Origin: an uncultured Anaerobutyricum sp.
GTDB taxonomy: Bacteria > Bacillota > Clostridia > Lachnospirales > Lachnospiraceae
Assembly: GCF_934307085.1 (NCBI RefSeq)
Contig: NZ_CAKRCF010000027.1
Coordinates: forward strand, 1 to 43,104
DNA: 43,104 nt
Reading direction: 5' to 3'
The position numbers were made by a program, and so were the translations under genes. Positions 25,654-33,228 of this stretch are shown here, in pieces. The notes beneath the pieces are model-generated. The model was not told the DNA's origin. It made no database searches and saw only the letters and a list, made by a program, of their open reading frames with translations. Within the stretch, counting starts at the first letter, position 1; every line of letters starts with the position of its first letter.

Positions 25654-26535
25654 TTATTTTGTAATGTCACTCCATGATGTTGTTTCACCAGTGAAGATTG
25701 ATTTTACCTGATCTGTGGATAATTCATCTACAGAGCTTTCATTATTTACGATAACTGCGATACCATCTTTTGCGATTGTCTTACCTTCTACACCCTGCGC
25801 TGTCTCATCATCTTTTAAGTCTCTGGATGCCATACCAATGTCATAAGAACCTTCTACTGTAGAAGAAACACCTGTTGTACTATCTGTTGTCTGAACGTCT
25901 ACCTGTATATTTGTATTTGCCTTACTATAAGCTTCTACTAATTTTTCCATTACAGGAGATACAGAGGAAGAACCACCAACAACTACTTTACCTTTTGCAT
26001 TGCTTGCCTGGTAAGCTGCTGCACCTTCGTCAACTGGAATATATCCGTTATCTTCAATAATCTTCTGTCCGTCTGCACTCATGATGTAATTTACGAAGTC
26101 ATTTGCTACATCGCTTGTTTTCTTTCCTAATACAATGTTGAAAGGTCTTACTACTTTGTAGCTACCGCTCTTTACATTATCTACAGAAGCTTCTGCGCCA
26201 TCAATCTTTACAGCTTTTACTGTATCATTTAAAGATCCAAGAGAGATATAACCGATTGCATTTGCATCATTTGCTACGGAAGACATCATTACGGAAGTAC
26301 TATTTGTAATACTTGCTTCATCTGTTGTCTTATCTACTTTTTCTCCGTTTTCTTCTTCTTCAATACCGAACAATTCGATAAATGCTCCTCTTGTTCCGGA
26401 ACCATCTTCTCTTGACATTACAGTGATTGCTGCATCGGAACTTCCGCCATCTGCTTTTGCTCCTTTGTTTCCACATCCTACAAGAGTTGTTACTGCCATC
26501 GCTGCGATTAATGCGAAGCTGATAAATTTCTTCAT
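25654..26535 (-). CDS. pstS: Phosphate-binding lipoprotein PstS
   Basis: 293-residue lipoprotein. The signal peptide ends in a lipobox (TTLVGCGN, Cys about 21), so it is tethered to the outer face of the membrane. Phosphate-binding loops include VMSREDGSGTRGAF and GGSSSVSPVMEKL. The two halves are permuted compared with some PstS proteins, as is common in clostridia. First gene of the operon, SD AGAAGGA, and a Pho-box array about 90-135 bp upstream. Confidence 0.95.
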   Translation of the reverse strand: MKKFISFALIAAMAVTTLVGCGNKGAKADGGSSDAAITVMSREDGSGTRGAFIELFGIEEEENGEKVDKTTDEASITNSTSVMMSSVANDANAIGYISLGSLNDTVKAVKIDGAEASVDNVKSGSYKVVRPFNIVLGKKTSDVANDFVNYIMSADGQKIIEDNGYIPVDEGAAAYQASNAKGKVVVGGSSSVSPVMEKLVEAYSKANTNIQVDVQTTDSTTGVSSTVEGSYDIGMASRDLKDDETAQGVEGKTIAKDGIAVIVNNESSVDELSTDQVKSIFTGETTSWSDITK

Positions 26536-26610
26536 GATTGTAATCCTTCTTTCTTATTTTCTTTACTTTTTTCTTCTTTCTTAAGCTTGCTTTCCTCAAG
26601 CTTCCCCTAA

Positions 26611-26668
26611 AGAATACTGGGCAAATGTAAAGTTCAAAACCAAAGTTTTGTAAAATGAAAGTAAAAGT
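26611..26668 (-). promoter_or_regulatory. Pho-box array and promoter of pstSCAB-phoU
   Basis: Minus strand TTTTAC words spaced 11 bp apart (TTTTACTTTCA, TTTTACAAAAC, then CTTTACATTTG after one more turn), followed by TATTCT as a -10 box near 26612-26617. A small AAGCTTG/CAAGCTT hairpin lies in the leader at about 26583-26603. Assigned from motif and position. Confidence 0.65.
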
Positions 26669-26686
26669 TCTGAAGAAGAAGCAGCT

Positions 26687-26762
26687 AAATAGTAATTGAA
26701 CAAAATCGCTGCGCGATGGTCTGTCAAGGCTGTGGCACAGCGATTTTGTTCAATTACTATTT
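26687..26762. repeat. Long hairpin G (25-bp perfect arms)
   Basis: Arms 26687-26711 and 26738-26762 are exactly complementary with a 26-nt loop. It lies between the divergent pst operon and alarmone synthetase gene, where no terminator is needed. Remaining intergenic DNA to 26948 is AT-rich without another clear feature. Confidence 0.85.
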
Positions 26763-26948
26763 ATTACTATTTTTTTACTTTTATTTCTCTAATATTTGCT
26801 AGAGAAATAAAAGTATATAGCGTATACTAATATTGTATGTGTAAAGAGAATGCTTCTGTATATATAATAAAACTCAAATATAATTTCAGTAATAAACTAT
26901 ATACATTGAATTTTAAATATAATAAAGAGAAAGAGGGAATGAATTTAC

Positions 26949-27620
26949 GTGAAAAAGAAGAAAACCAAACCAGTAAAACAAATGGGGACTACGGGTACGA
27001 AGTTTCAAAAAGAAGTAGCTGTTATGGAAAATGATATGAAGCAGCATCATATAAAGGAACAATGCCAACTACTTATTGATGAAATGATGCCACATATTAA
27101 GCGACTCGAGAGAACACTTTCCGGAACTTATCATCGAAATATTATTGAATATACTACAAGCCGTATTAAGAGCCCGGAAAGTATTGTGGAAAAATTGCAC
27201 CGTAAGAACAGAGAAGTTTCTCTTAATAAGGCAGTAGCGACTCTGCGCGACCTTGCCGGAATTCGTATCATATGCTCTTTTCAGGATGATGTGTACCGTG
27301 TAGCTGGAACTATTAAAAATCTTCCCGGCTATGAGCTTGTAAAGGAGAAAAATTATATTAATAAGCCAAAAGCCAGCGGATACCGCAGTATTCATCTTAT
27401 TTTAAAACCAACAAGTACCGCTTATGATGTTAACTACATTGAGATTCAGATTCGTTCTGCCGCTATGAACTACTGGGCGATTCTTGAATACCAGCTTTGT
27501 TATAAGAATGAAAAAAAGGGGGCTGAACGAATTCGGAAAGAGTTAAAGGAATGTGCGATTGACATTGCAAAGATTGATAAGAAGATGTTGAAGTTACGCA
27601 AGGAAATTGAGAAGATTTAA
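26949..27620 (+). CDS. Small alarmone synthetase (RelA/SpoT-type GTP pyrophosphokinase)
   Basis: 223 residues, close in size to YjbM/RelQ proteins. Only the synthetase domain is present: VEKLHRKNREVSLNKAVATLRDLAGIRIICSF (ATP-side and DLAGIR motif), then NKPKASGYRSIHLIL (the YRSIH G-loop) and VNYIEIQIRSAAMNYWAILEYQLCYK. It has no HD hydrolase or ACT/TGS domain. It makes (p)ppGpp-type alarmones. Annotated from GTG 26949, 10 nt after GAGGGA; ATG 27024 is an alternative start. Divergent from the pst operon. Confidence 0.9.
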   Translation: MKKKKTKPVKQMGTTGTKFQKEVAVMENDMKQHHIKEQCQLLIDEMMPHIKRLERTLSGTYHRNIIEYTTSRIKSPESIVEKLHRKNREVSLNKAVATLRDLAGIRIICSFQDDVYRVAGTIKNLPGYELVKEKNYINKPKASGYRSIHLILKPTSTAYDVNYIEIQIRSAAMNYWAILEYQLCYKNEKKGAERIRKELKECAIDIAKIDKKMLKLRKEIEKI

Positions 27621-27707
27621 ATGGTATTTAAAGACTTTATTCAGAAAATCATCTGCTCTATCTTTGGAAAATCAAAAACCATAAGCAGGTTAAAACCGAC
27701 CAACTAG
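27621..27707 (+). CDS. Possible 28-residue peptide directly after the alarmone synthetase
   Basis: The ATG directly follows the TAA of the preceding gene. The peptide starts MVFKDFIQKIICSIFGKSK, an alternating hydrophobic and basic, amphipathic-looking helix. The ribosome site is weak (GAGAAG). It could be a coupled small protein or a chance ORF. The rest of 27708-28012 contains a terminator and AT-rich sequence. Confidence 0.25.
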   Translation: MVFKDFIQKIICSIFGKSKTISRLKPTN

Positions 27708-27811
27708 TTCAACACAACCCTCTTTTCAACAAAAGAAAAAAGAAGGCCTCACAACTATATAAAATCATTATAAAAAGATATCCCTTCAGTGCAAAGGTTT
27801 CCATTTATCTC

Positions 27812-27857
27812 TCCCATATTCTGCGATACAATATGTGCAGAATGTGGGATTTTTATT
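27812..27857 (+). terminator. Terminator after the alarmone synthetase gene
   Basis: TCCCATATTCTGC pairs with GCAGAATGTGGGA (one mismatch), followed by TTTTTATT. Confidence 0.75.
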
Positions 27858-28012
27858 ATATAAAATTTACAACACTCAAAATCTAAGACAAATAAAATGC
27901 TTGATTATATGAGAAATCCATAAAAAGAGTATCGTTATGACTTTATAAATTAAACCCCACTTATTATAGAACATTATTATTTTATTAACTATAGAGAAAG
28001 GTACCTATTTTT

Positions 28013-28756
28013 ATGAGTCACGCAAAATTTACCCCTACTACAAATGAATTTATTGGAACAGCCGCAGGCCACACAATCGGCATGGTTATCCCTAATATCG
28101 ACCCGGAAGTGCGGACTCTTTTAAAGATTCCTAAGCAGTATGCTTCTCTTGGAATTCTTACTTCAAGAACTGGTGCTGCCGCACAGGCATTTTCTGTAGA
28201 TGAGGCAGCAAAAGCCTGTAACGTAGAACTTCTTATTTTTGAACTTCCAAGAGATACCGAAGGATATTCTGGTCACGGAAACCTGATTGTTCTTGGGGCT
28301 TATGATGTGAGCGATGCCAGACGTGCGGTAGAAGTCGCTCTTACACTCATTGATGAGAAAGCCGAACATATTTACATCAATGAAGTCGGTCACATGGAAA
28401 TGCACGTAACTGCCAATGCAGGTCCAGTTCTTCACCGGATTTTTGATGCACCACTTGGCAAAGCCTTCGGCTTTATCTGCGCCGGTCCTGCCGGAATTGC
28501 CATCGTTGCCGCGGACACCGCCGTAAAGTCTTCCCCAGTCGATATCGTGTGGTATGGAACGCCTTCCATTAACCTGTCTCACACCAACGAAGTAATCATC
28601 GGCGTAAGTGGTGATTACGGTGCCGTAAAAAAAGCCGTCGATACCGCCTACGAAAAAGCCAGCACACTGATTGAAGTCTTCGGACAAAAACCATCTTCAA
28701 TTTTGCATTTTAAACCTATTGGTTCAAATCATAATTATCCAAAAAATGGTGTTTGA
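28013..28756 (+). CDS. PduB-like trimeric (BMC-T) microcompartment shell protein, isolated
   Basis: 247 residues with two BMC folds. Typical PduB stretches: EFIGTAAGHTIGMVIPNIDPEV near the N-terminus, ASLGILTSRTGAAAQAFSVDEAAKACNVEL, ELPRDTEGYSGHGNLIVLGAYDVSDARRAVEVAL, and in the second half APLGKAFGFICAGPAGIAIV and HTNEVIIGVSGDYGAVKKAVD. Such proteins tile into bacterial microcompartment shells around propanediol or ethanolamine enzymes and may form a metabolite pore. No other shell or enzyme gene is within the window, so it is an orphan. Its last 41 nt overlap the convergent thiolation gene, and the tail (from SSILHFKPIG) is unlike PduB. Confidence 0.85.
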   Translation: MSHAKFTPTTNEFIGTAAGHTIGMVIPNIDPEVRTLLKIPKQYASLGILTSRTGAAAQAFSVDEAAKACNVELLIFELPRDTEGYSGHGNLIVLGAYDVSDARRAVEVALTLIDEKAEHIYINEVGHMEMHVTANAGPVLHRIFDAPLGKAFGFICAGPAGIAIVAADTAVKSSPVDIVWYGTPSINLSHTNEVIIGVSGDYGAVKKAVDTAYEKASTLIEVFGQKPSSILHFKPIGSNHNYPKNGV

Positions 28757-29894
28757 CTCCATCTTTTTTGTAGGCAATAACTGTTTCAATATTTACATTT
28801 TCTACACTCTTAAAGATATGAGCTTCCACATATGGATTCTTTTTCTTGATTTCCGCAATGAGCTGTTTGATTTCTACTCGCTTGGACTGATTCTCCTCGT
28901 TATTACATGTCGTACAAGTATCTGTAAACTTGCAGGCACACTGGATAAATCGAAGATCATTATAATCTCTCCAAGCCTTAATATCATCTTCACGAATCAG
29001 GTAGAGCGGACGAATCAATTCCATTCCTTCAAAGTTTGTACTATGGAGCTTTGGCATCATTGTCTGAATCTGAGCACCGTAAAGCATTCCCATAAGAATT
29101 GTCTCAATAACATCATCATAATGATGACCGAGAGCAATTTTATTACAGCCTAATTCTTTGGCAAAATTGTAGAGGTAACCTCTTCTCATTCTGGCACAAA
29201 GATAACATGGAGACTTTTCGATATGATATACGGACTCAAAAATATCAGATTCAAAAATGTGAATCGAAATCTTCAGCTTTCTCGCATTCTCCTCAATTAC
29301 CTTTCTGTTTTCCGGACTGTATCCAGGATCCATAACGATAAACTTCACCTCAAATGGGAACTTATTATGAAGCTTTAATTCCTGAAAAAGTTTTGCCATC
29401 AACATGGAATCTTTTCCACCAGAAATACATACTGCAATGCAGTCTCCTTCTTTTACCAGTTCATACTGATTAATCGCTTTTGTAAACTTACACCAGATAT
29501 TTTTACGAAACTTTTTACGGATACTCTTTTCCACCTGTGCACATACTTCATCTGCCTGTTGATTTTTCATCTGATTCAATAGCCAGGAGGTATAACCACC
29601 TTTCAGACTGTATGCATCATATCCCCTGTCACGAAGTTCTTCTGCAAGTTCCTGACTGATACGTCCTCTTGCACAGTAAATAATGAGCTTCTTTCCTGTT
29701 AAACCTTCTCTTTCCTGTGCTTCTGCTTCATCTAGTTTTATAAGTCCACCAGAATATTTTTCTAAAATATCTTCCTGACTCATATGAATTGCTCCTGGAA
29801 TAATACCATGTCCAACTTCCACATCACCGCGCATATCAAGTAATGTATAACTATCTGTGGATAACTGTTCTAACTCATTTATTGTAATATCCAT
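28716..29894 (-). CDS. Rhodanese - TtcA-type tRNA thiolation PP-loop fusion
   Basis: 392 residues. Residues 1 to about 110 form a rhodanese domain with the active-site loop YCARGRIS, which would carry persulfide sulfur. Residues about 140-370 form a TtcA-like ATP pyrophosphatase: PP-loop ISGGKDSM, CYLCARMRRGYLYNFA (CxxC), GHHYDDVIET and the later Cys cluster CACKFTDTCTTC, probable Fe-S ligands. Predicted role: ATP-dependent 2-thiolation of tRNA cytidine 32 or a related base, with sulfur passed within the same chain. ATG 29894 has GGGAAA upstream. Stand-alone TtcA is about 300 residues, so the rhodanese is an added domain. Confidence 0.85.
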   Translation of the reverse strand: MDITINELEQLSTDSYTLLDMRGDVEVGHGIIPGAIHMSQEDILEKYSGGLIKLDEAEAQEREGLTGKKLIIYCARGRISQELAEELRDRGYDAYSLKGGYTSWLLNQMKNQQADEVCAQVEKSIRKKFRKNIWCKFTKAINQYELVKEGDCIAVCISGGKDSMLMAKLFQELKLHNKFPFEVKFIVMDPGYSPENRKVIEENARKLKISIHIFESDIFESVYHIEKSPCYLCARMRRGYLYNFAKELGCNKIALGHHYDDVIETILMGMLYGAQIQTMMPKLHSTNFEGMELIRPLYLIREDDIKAWRDYNDLRFIQCACKFTDTCTTCNNEENQSKRVEIKQLIAEIKKKNPYVEAHIFKSVENVNIETVIAYKKDGVKHHFLDNYDLNQ

Positions 29895-30049
29895 TTATTT
29901 TCCCTTTCAACTTCGTTTTTATAATTAAATATATTTTTCAAAACTTACAGAGAAATATTATCACGTTTCTTTGAGATTTTCCATTGCAAAATTCTCCACA
30001 ACGGCATCTGTTCCGCTTCATAAATCAGAACCTAAGTAATAACCAATCC

Positions 30050-30175
30050 CTATTGCATCAGCCCTAAAAAATGTCCAACAACCCATGTATCAGCAATATT
30101 ATATAACTGTTGCAAAAGATTTCCGAACATCAGTGGAAGATCAAAAAGTAAAATATTAATTTTTACTTTTCCCAT
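30050..30175 (-). pseudogene. Truncated MATE transporter remnant
   Basis: 41 codons: NILLFDLPLMFGNLLQQLYN then IADTWVVGHFLG, the first helix and loop of a MATE protein, ending in TAG. Its ATG overlaps the last codons of the intact MATE gene upstream in another frame. Sequence after the stop to about 29940 shows no further MATE homology that I can follow. Probably the stump of a second tandem transporter gene. Confidence 0.75.
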
Positions 30176-31503
30176 TTTTTCATTATGTAGAAGTAATATG
30201 GCAATAATGGCACCAATGCTGCAATCCACGCTGCTGGGTCTGCCATACATACACCTGCGAAACTTGTTCGTCCAGCTACCAATGTTACGATGGCACTTCT
30301 GGCTACTAGTTCGAAGATTCCTCCTATCATAGGAATCAAGCCATATCCCATTCCCTGCAGTGTATTTCTATAGAGAAAAATGCTTCCGAGGAACGGATAG
30401 AACAAAAATACAGTGTGAAAATAGGTTACTGCCACATGAATTACTTCTGTTTCTGATGGACTAATAAATAGGTAGGTCATGTATTTGCCAAAGAAGAACA
30501 TGGCTATCATGTTTACGATGCTCCAGCCCCAGATCATGTACTGAGTGCAGCGCACTCCCTGCTTTACACGGTCCATTTTTGCGGCTCCGCGGTTCTGTCC
30601 CACATAAGTAGCGATGGTTGCGCCAAAGGCAATGAATACTGTCATGAAAATATTCTGGAGTTTTCCGGCAGCAGAGAATCCTGCCATGCAGTCTTCACCG
30701 TAAATATTAATGGCTCCCTGCACAATAATTGTCCCAATTGCTGTGATAGAAAACTGTAAAGCCATCGGAACACCAAGTCCCAACAGTTTTCCTAAGGATT
30801 TAAAGGAAATATTGAAATCTTCCTTTTTCAGGCGGAGTATCGGGAACTTTTTGCAAATATAAATAAAGCATAAGAATGCAGAAATTGCCTGTGCGATTAC
30901 TGTGGCATAAGCACAGCCTTCTACGCCCATTCCCATCACTACGATAAGTACAATATCAAGTACTACATTAATTCCTGCAGAAATCATGAGAAAGTATAAC
31001 GGAGAACGTGAGTCGCCTAATGCTCTTAAAAAAGCGGATAGAGCATCATAAGCTACTGTAACGAGTAAGCCCATATAAATAATTCCCATATATCCTTTTA
31101 CAGATGGCATAATTTCGTCTGAATAATTCATCAGACGAAGTATCGGTTCATTTGCAACAGAAAAACCAATCGTCATTACAAGAGCAAATGCAACAGATAA
31201 ATAAATAGACATTGCTACATAATGCCTCATTCTGTCATACTGTTTTGCACCAAAACACTGGGCAACCATGATTGCAAATCCACTAGTCAGACCATTGAGC
31301 CAGCCAATGACGAAAAACATCAGGGAACCGGTACTTCCAATCGCAGCAAGTGCCTGTACTCCTAAAAACTGCCCCGCTACAATAGAATCTACTACATTAT
31401 AAAACTGCTGAAATAAGTTTCCTAGACACATCGGAATCATAAACTTGATAATTAGCTTTGCTGGACTTCCGACGGTCATATCATTGATTGTCGTTTTTGA
31501 CAT
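30163..31503 (-). CDS. MATE-family efflux transporter
   Basis: 446 residues and about twelve membrane helices. N-terminal signature KLIIKFMIPMCLGNLFQQFYNVVDSIVAGQFLG, then GWLNGLTSGFAIMVAQCFGA and, in the second half, LGLGVPMALQFSITAIGTIIVQ. Antiporter for small organic molecules; cargo unknown. SD AAAGGAGAG before ATG 31503. Its stop codon region overlaps the start of a truncated second MATE gene. Confidence 0.9.
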   Translation of the reverse strand: MSKTTINDMTVGSPAKLIIKFMIPMCLGNLFQQFYNVVDSIVAGQFLGVQALAAIGSTGSLMFFVIGWLNGLTSGFAIMVAQCFGAKQYDRMRHYVAMSIYLSVAFALVMTIGFSVANEPILRLMNYSDEIMPSVKGYMGIIYMGLLVTVAYDALSAFLRALGDSRSPLYFLMISAGINVVLDIVLIVVMGMGVEGCAYATVIAQAISAFLCFIYICKKFPILRLKKEDFNISFKSLGKLLGLGVPMALQFSITAIGTIIVQGAINIYGEDCMAGFSAAGKLQNIFMTVFIAFGATIATYVGQNRGAAKMDRVKQGVRCTQYMIWGWSIVNMIAMFFFGKYMTYLFISPSETEVIHVAVTYFHTVFLFYPFLGSIFLYRNTLQGMGYGLIPMIGGIFELVARSAIVTLVAGRTSFAGVCMADPAAWIAALVPLLPYYFYIMKKWEK

Positions 31504-31631
31504 TTTTGCTCTCCTTTTTCTAAAATTTGCATTCTTTCATTTTGATATAAAACAACCTGCTTGCTTTATTATGGAAATTTAAAATTTCTTTATTTTATTA
31601 CGAAAATATTATAGAAACTAAAAAAATTTTC

Positions 31632-31821
31632 TTAGAGTTTCTTTTTTATAGGATACTCTAAAAATTTCTTCTAATTTGCCTTTTTACCAGATTTCTTTTA
31701 TAATTTATAATACATAATTGTTCAGAGTCTACTTACTCTGATTTTGCTCTATATCATTTTATAATATATGATTATAAAGACTACACCAGCTAACTCTGTA
31801 TATAAATAATTATCCAGAGTT
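31632..31821. promoter_or_regulatory. Three inverted repeats of AGAGT/ACTCT upstream of the CDF gene
   Basis: TTAGAGT...ACTCTAA (31632-31661), TCAGAGT-N6-ACTCTGA (31722-31741) and AACTCTG-N16-CAGAGTT (31792-31821) share the AGAGT half-site. They lie in the 348-bp AT-rich gap between the divergent MATE and CDF genes, which holds no ORF. Possible operators or leader hairpins; no regulator gene is adjacent. Confidence 0.4.
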
Positions 31822-31851
31822 ATTACTATAACACACTTTTGGAGGATTATC

Positions 31852-32784
31852 ATGCATGTAGGACGAAAAACGCAAAAAAGAGAAAAGTCAGCGATGTCTG
31901 TCTCGCTTTATGGTAATTTACTTTTTGTCGTAATTGAACTTATCATGGCAATTGTAACTAGCTCTCAGGCAGTTTTGCTTGATGCCGTTTATGATGGGGT
32001 AGAATTTGTAATGCTCCTACCATCTCTTTTCCTGATTCCATTCCTTTATCGACCAGCAAATGAACAGCATCCATTTGGATATACGCAGATAGAAACTTTA
32101 TTTATTGTAATAAAAGGTATTACAATGACCGCCGTTACTTTTGGGTTAATCTTTAATAACATTAACCTGATGATTCATGGCGGACATATTATCTCCTTTA
32201 ATACTGTCGCATATTTTGAACTTTTTGCCTGTATTCTCGGAATTATTGTTACCGTTTATCTTTACATAAAAAATAAGACAATGCAATCTCCGCTTATAAA
32301 CATGGAAATGCAAGGCTGGCGTATGGATAGCGTTGTTTCTTTTGGTATGGCATGTGCCTTTTTGCTACCAATGTTTATCCCATTTACATGGTTTCAGAAA
32401 TTTGTACCTTACCTTGATCAGATTATTACTGTCGTTTTGTCCCTTATTATGATTCCAACACCAATTCGCACAATCATTACTGGATTCCGCGATTTGATGC
32501 TCATTCCACCGGAAGAAGAAACTATCGAGGACATTAAAGCGACTGTAGAACCTATCATTGGCATCTACGGCCATAAAAACCTTTATTATGATATTGTAAG
32601 AACCGGTCGAAAACTGTGGGTCAGCGTCTACATCACTTTTGATAAAGATACTGTTTCTCTATCCAAGTTCAAATTTCTTCAGGATGAATGTATCCTTGCC
32701 CTTGCAAAAAAATATCCTGATTTCTACTTTGAACTTCTTCCAGATATTGAATTTACCGGGCTAGAAGATAATCCTAAAGCATAA
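31852..32784 (+). CDS. Cation diffusion facilitator (CDF) family transporter
   Basis: 310 residues. Six membrane helices are followed by a cytosolic ferredoxin-like domain (from about residue 215). TM2 has the acidic site LLDAVYDGVEF, the TM5 region EMQGWRMDSVVSFG contains the second Asp, and the inter-helix sequence PFGYTQIETL matches the family. Exports divalent metals (Zn, Fe, Co, Mn or Cd) by proton exchange; the metal is not readable because the TM5 His is replaced. SD GGAGG 6 nt before the ATG. Monocistronic, closed by a terminator. Confidence 0.87.
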   Translation: MHVGRKTQKREKSAMSVSLYGNLLFVVIELIMAIVTSSQAVLLDAVYDGVEFVMLLPSLFLIPFLYRPANEQHPFGYTQIETLFIVIKGITMTAVTFGLIFNNINLMIHGGHIISFNTVAYFELFACILGIIVTVYLYIKNKTMQSPLINMEMQGWRMDSVVSFGMACAFLLPMFIPFTWFQKFVPYLDQIITVVLSLIMIPTPIRTIITGFRDLMLIPPEEETIEDIKATVEPIIGIYGHKNLYYDIVRTGRKLWVSVYITFDKDTVSLSKFKFLQDECILALAKKYPDFYFELLPDIEFTGLEDNPKA

Positions 32785-32804
32785 TCAAAAAAATCGGTCT
32801 TGGT

Positions 32805-32866
32805 AAAAGAGTCTGTCTTGATATTTATAAAAATAGAATTACTATAAATATCAAAACAGACTCTTT
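32805..32866 (+). terminator. Strong terminator after the CDF gene
   Basis: AAAAGAGTCTGT and TTGATATTTAT pair with ATAAATATCAA and ACAGACTCTTTT with one unpaired base on each side, followed by T-rich DNA. The A-rich 5' side makes it usable on both strands, so it may also stop the convergent small gene. Confidence 0.8.
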
Positions 32867-32924
32867 TAATTCAATAAAGCATATTTAAAACATTCTCTAA
32901 ACTAAAAAATGAGGCACATTGGTC

Positions 32925-33119
32925 TTATTTTCTTTTTTTAATATGAACCTCTGGAATCGCTACATTTTCATAGGTGATAAACTCATCTTTTTCCTTTTCC
33001 GGCGCCTCTTTACAATTGTCCTCTCCAATATGGAGTTCCGGCATTGCAAGATTTTCACTGGATACCTTATAATCTACATGACGCTCTGCGTGTTTTACTT
33101 TTTTCTTTTTACCGAACAT
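32925..33119 (-). CDS. Small basic/acidic protein with a duplicated ENxAxPExHI motif
   Basis: 64 residues starting MFGKKKKVKHAERHVDY. Two copies of a short motif are present: SENLAMPELHIGED (about 21-34) and YENVAIPEVHIKKR at the end, separated by an acidic/basic linker. No membrane segment. Start ATG 33119 follows GAGGG; an upstream extension is hydrophobic only because it reads through intergenic DNA. I do not recognise a family. It sits downstream of gltS on the same strand. Confidence 0.6.
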   Translation of the reverse strand: MFGKKKKVKHAERHVDYKVSSENLAMPELHIGEDNCKEAPEKEKDEFITYENVAIPEVHIKKRK

Positions 33120-33228
33120 AAAAAATCCCTCTTTCAATATTATAAAAAGTAGTAACTGTTCAAACCCCATGATTATTCTCACATTATACCTTAATGTGAT
33201 TACGAAATATTTTCACTAATTTGAACAA

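Noticed and set aside
26837..27034. ORF overlapping the start of the alarmone synthetase in another frame
   Set aside because: Lys/Asn/Glu-rich translation of AT-rich leader DNA; its only good ribosome site serves the synthetase.
28163..28687. 174-codon ORF on the minus strand
   Set aside because: It is antisense to the well-supported PduB-like gene, has no ribosome site and no recognisable domain.
28671..29153. 160-codon ORF on the plus strand
   Set aside because: Antisense shadow of the rhodanese-TtcA gene, low-complexity hydrophobic sequence and no ribosome site.
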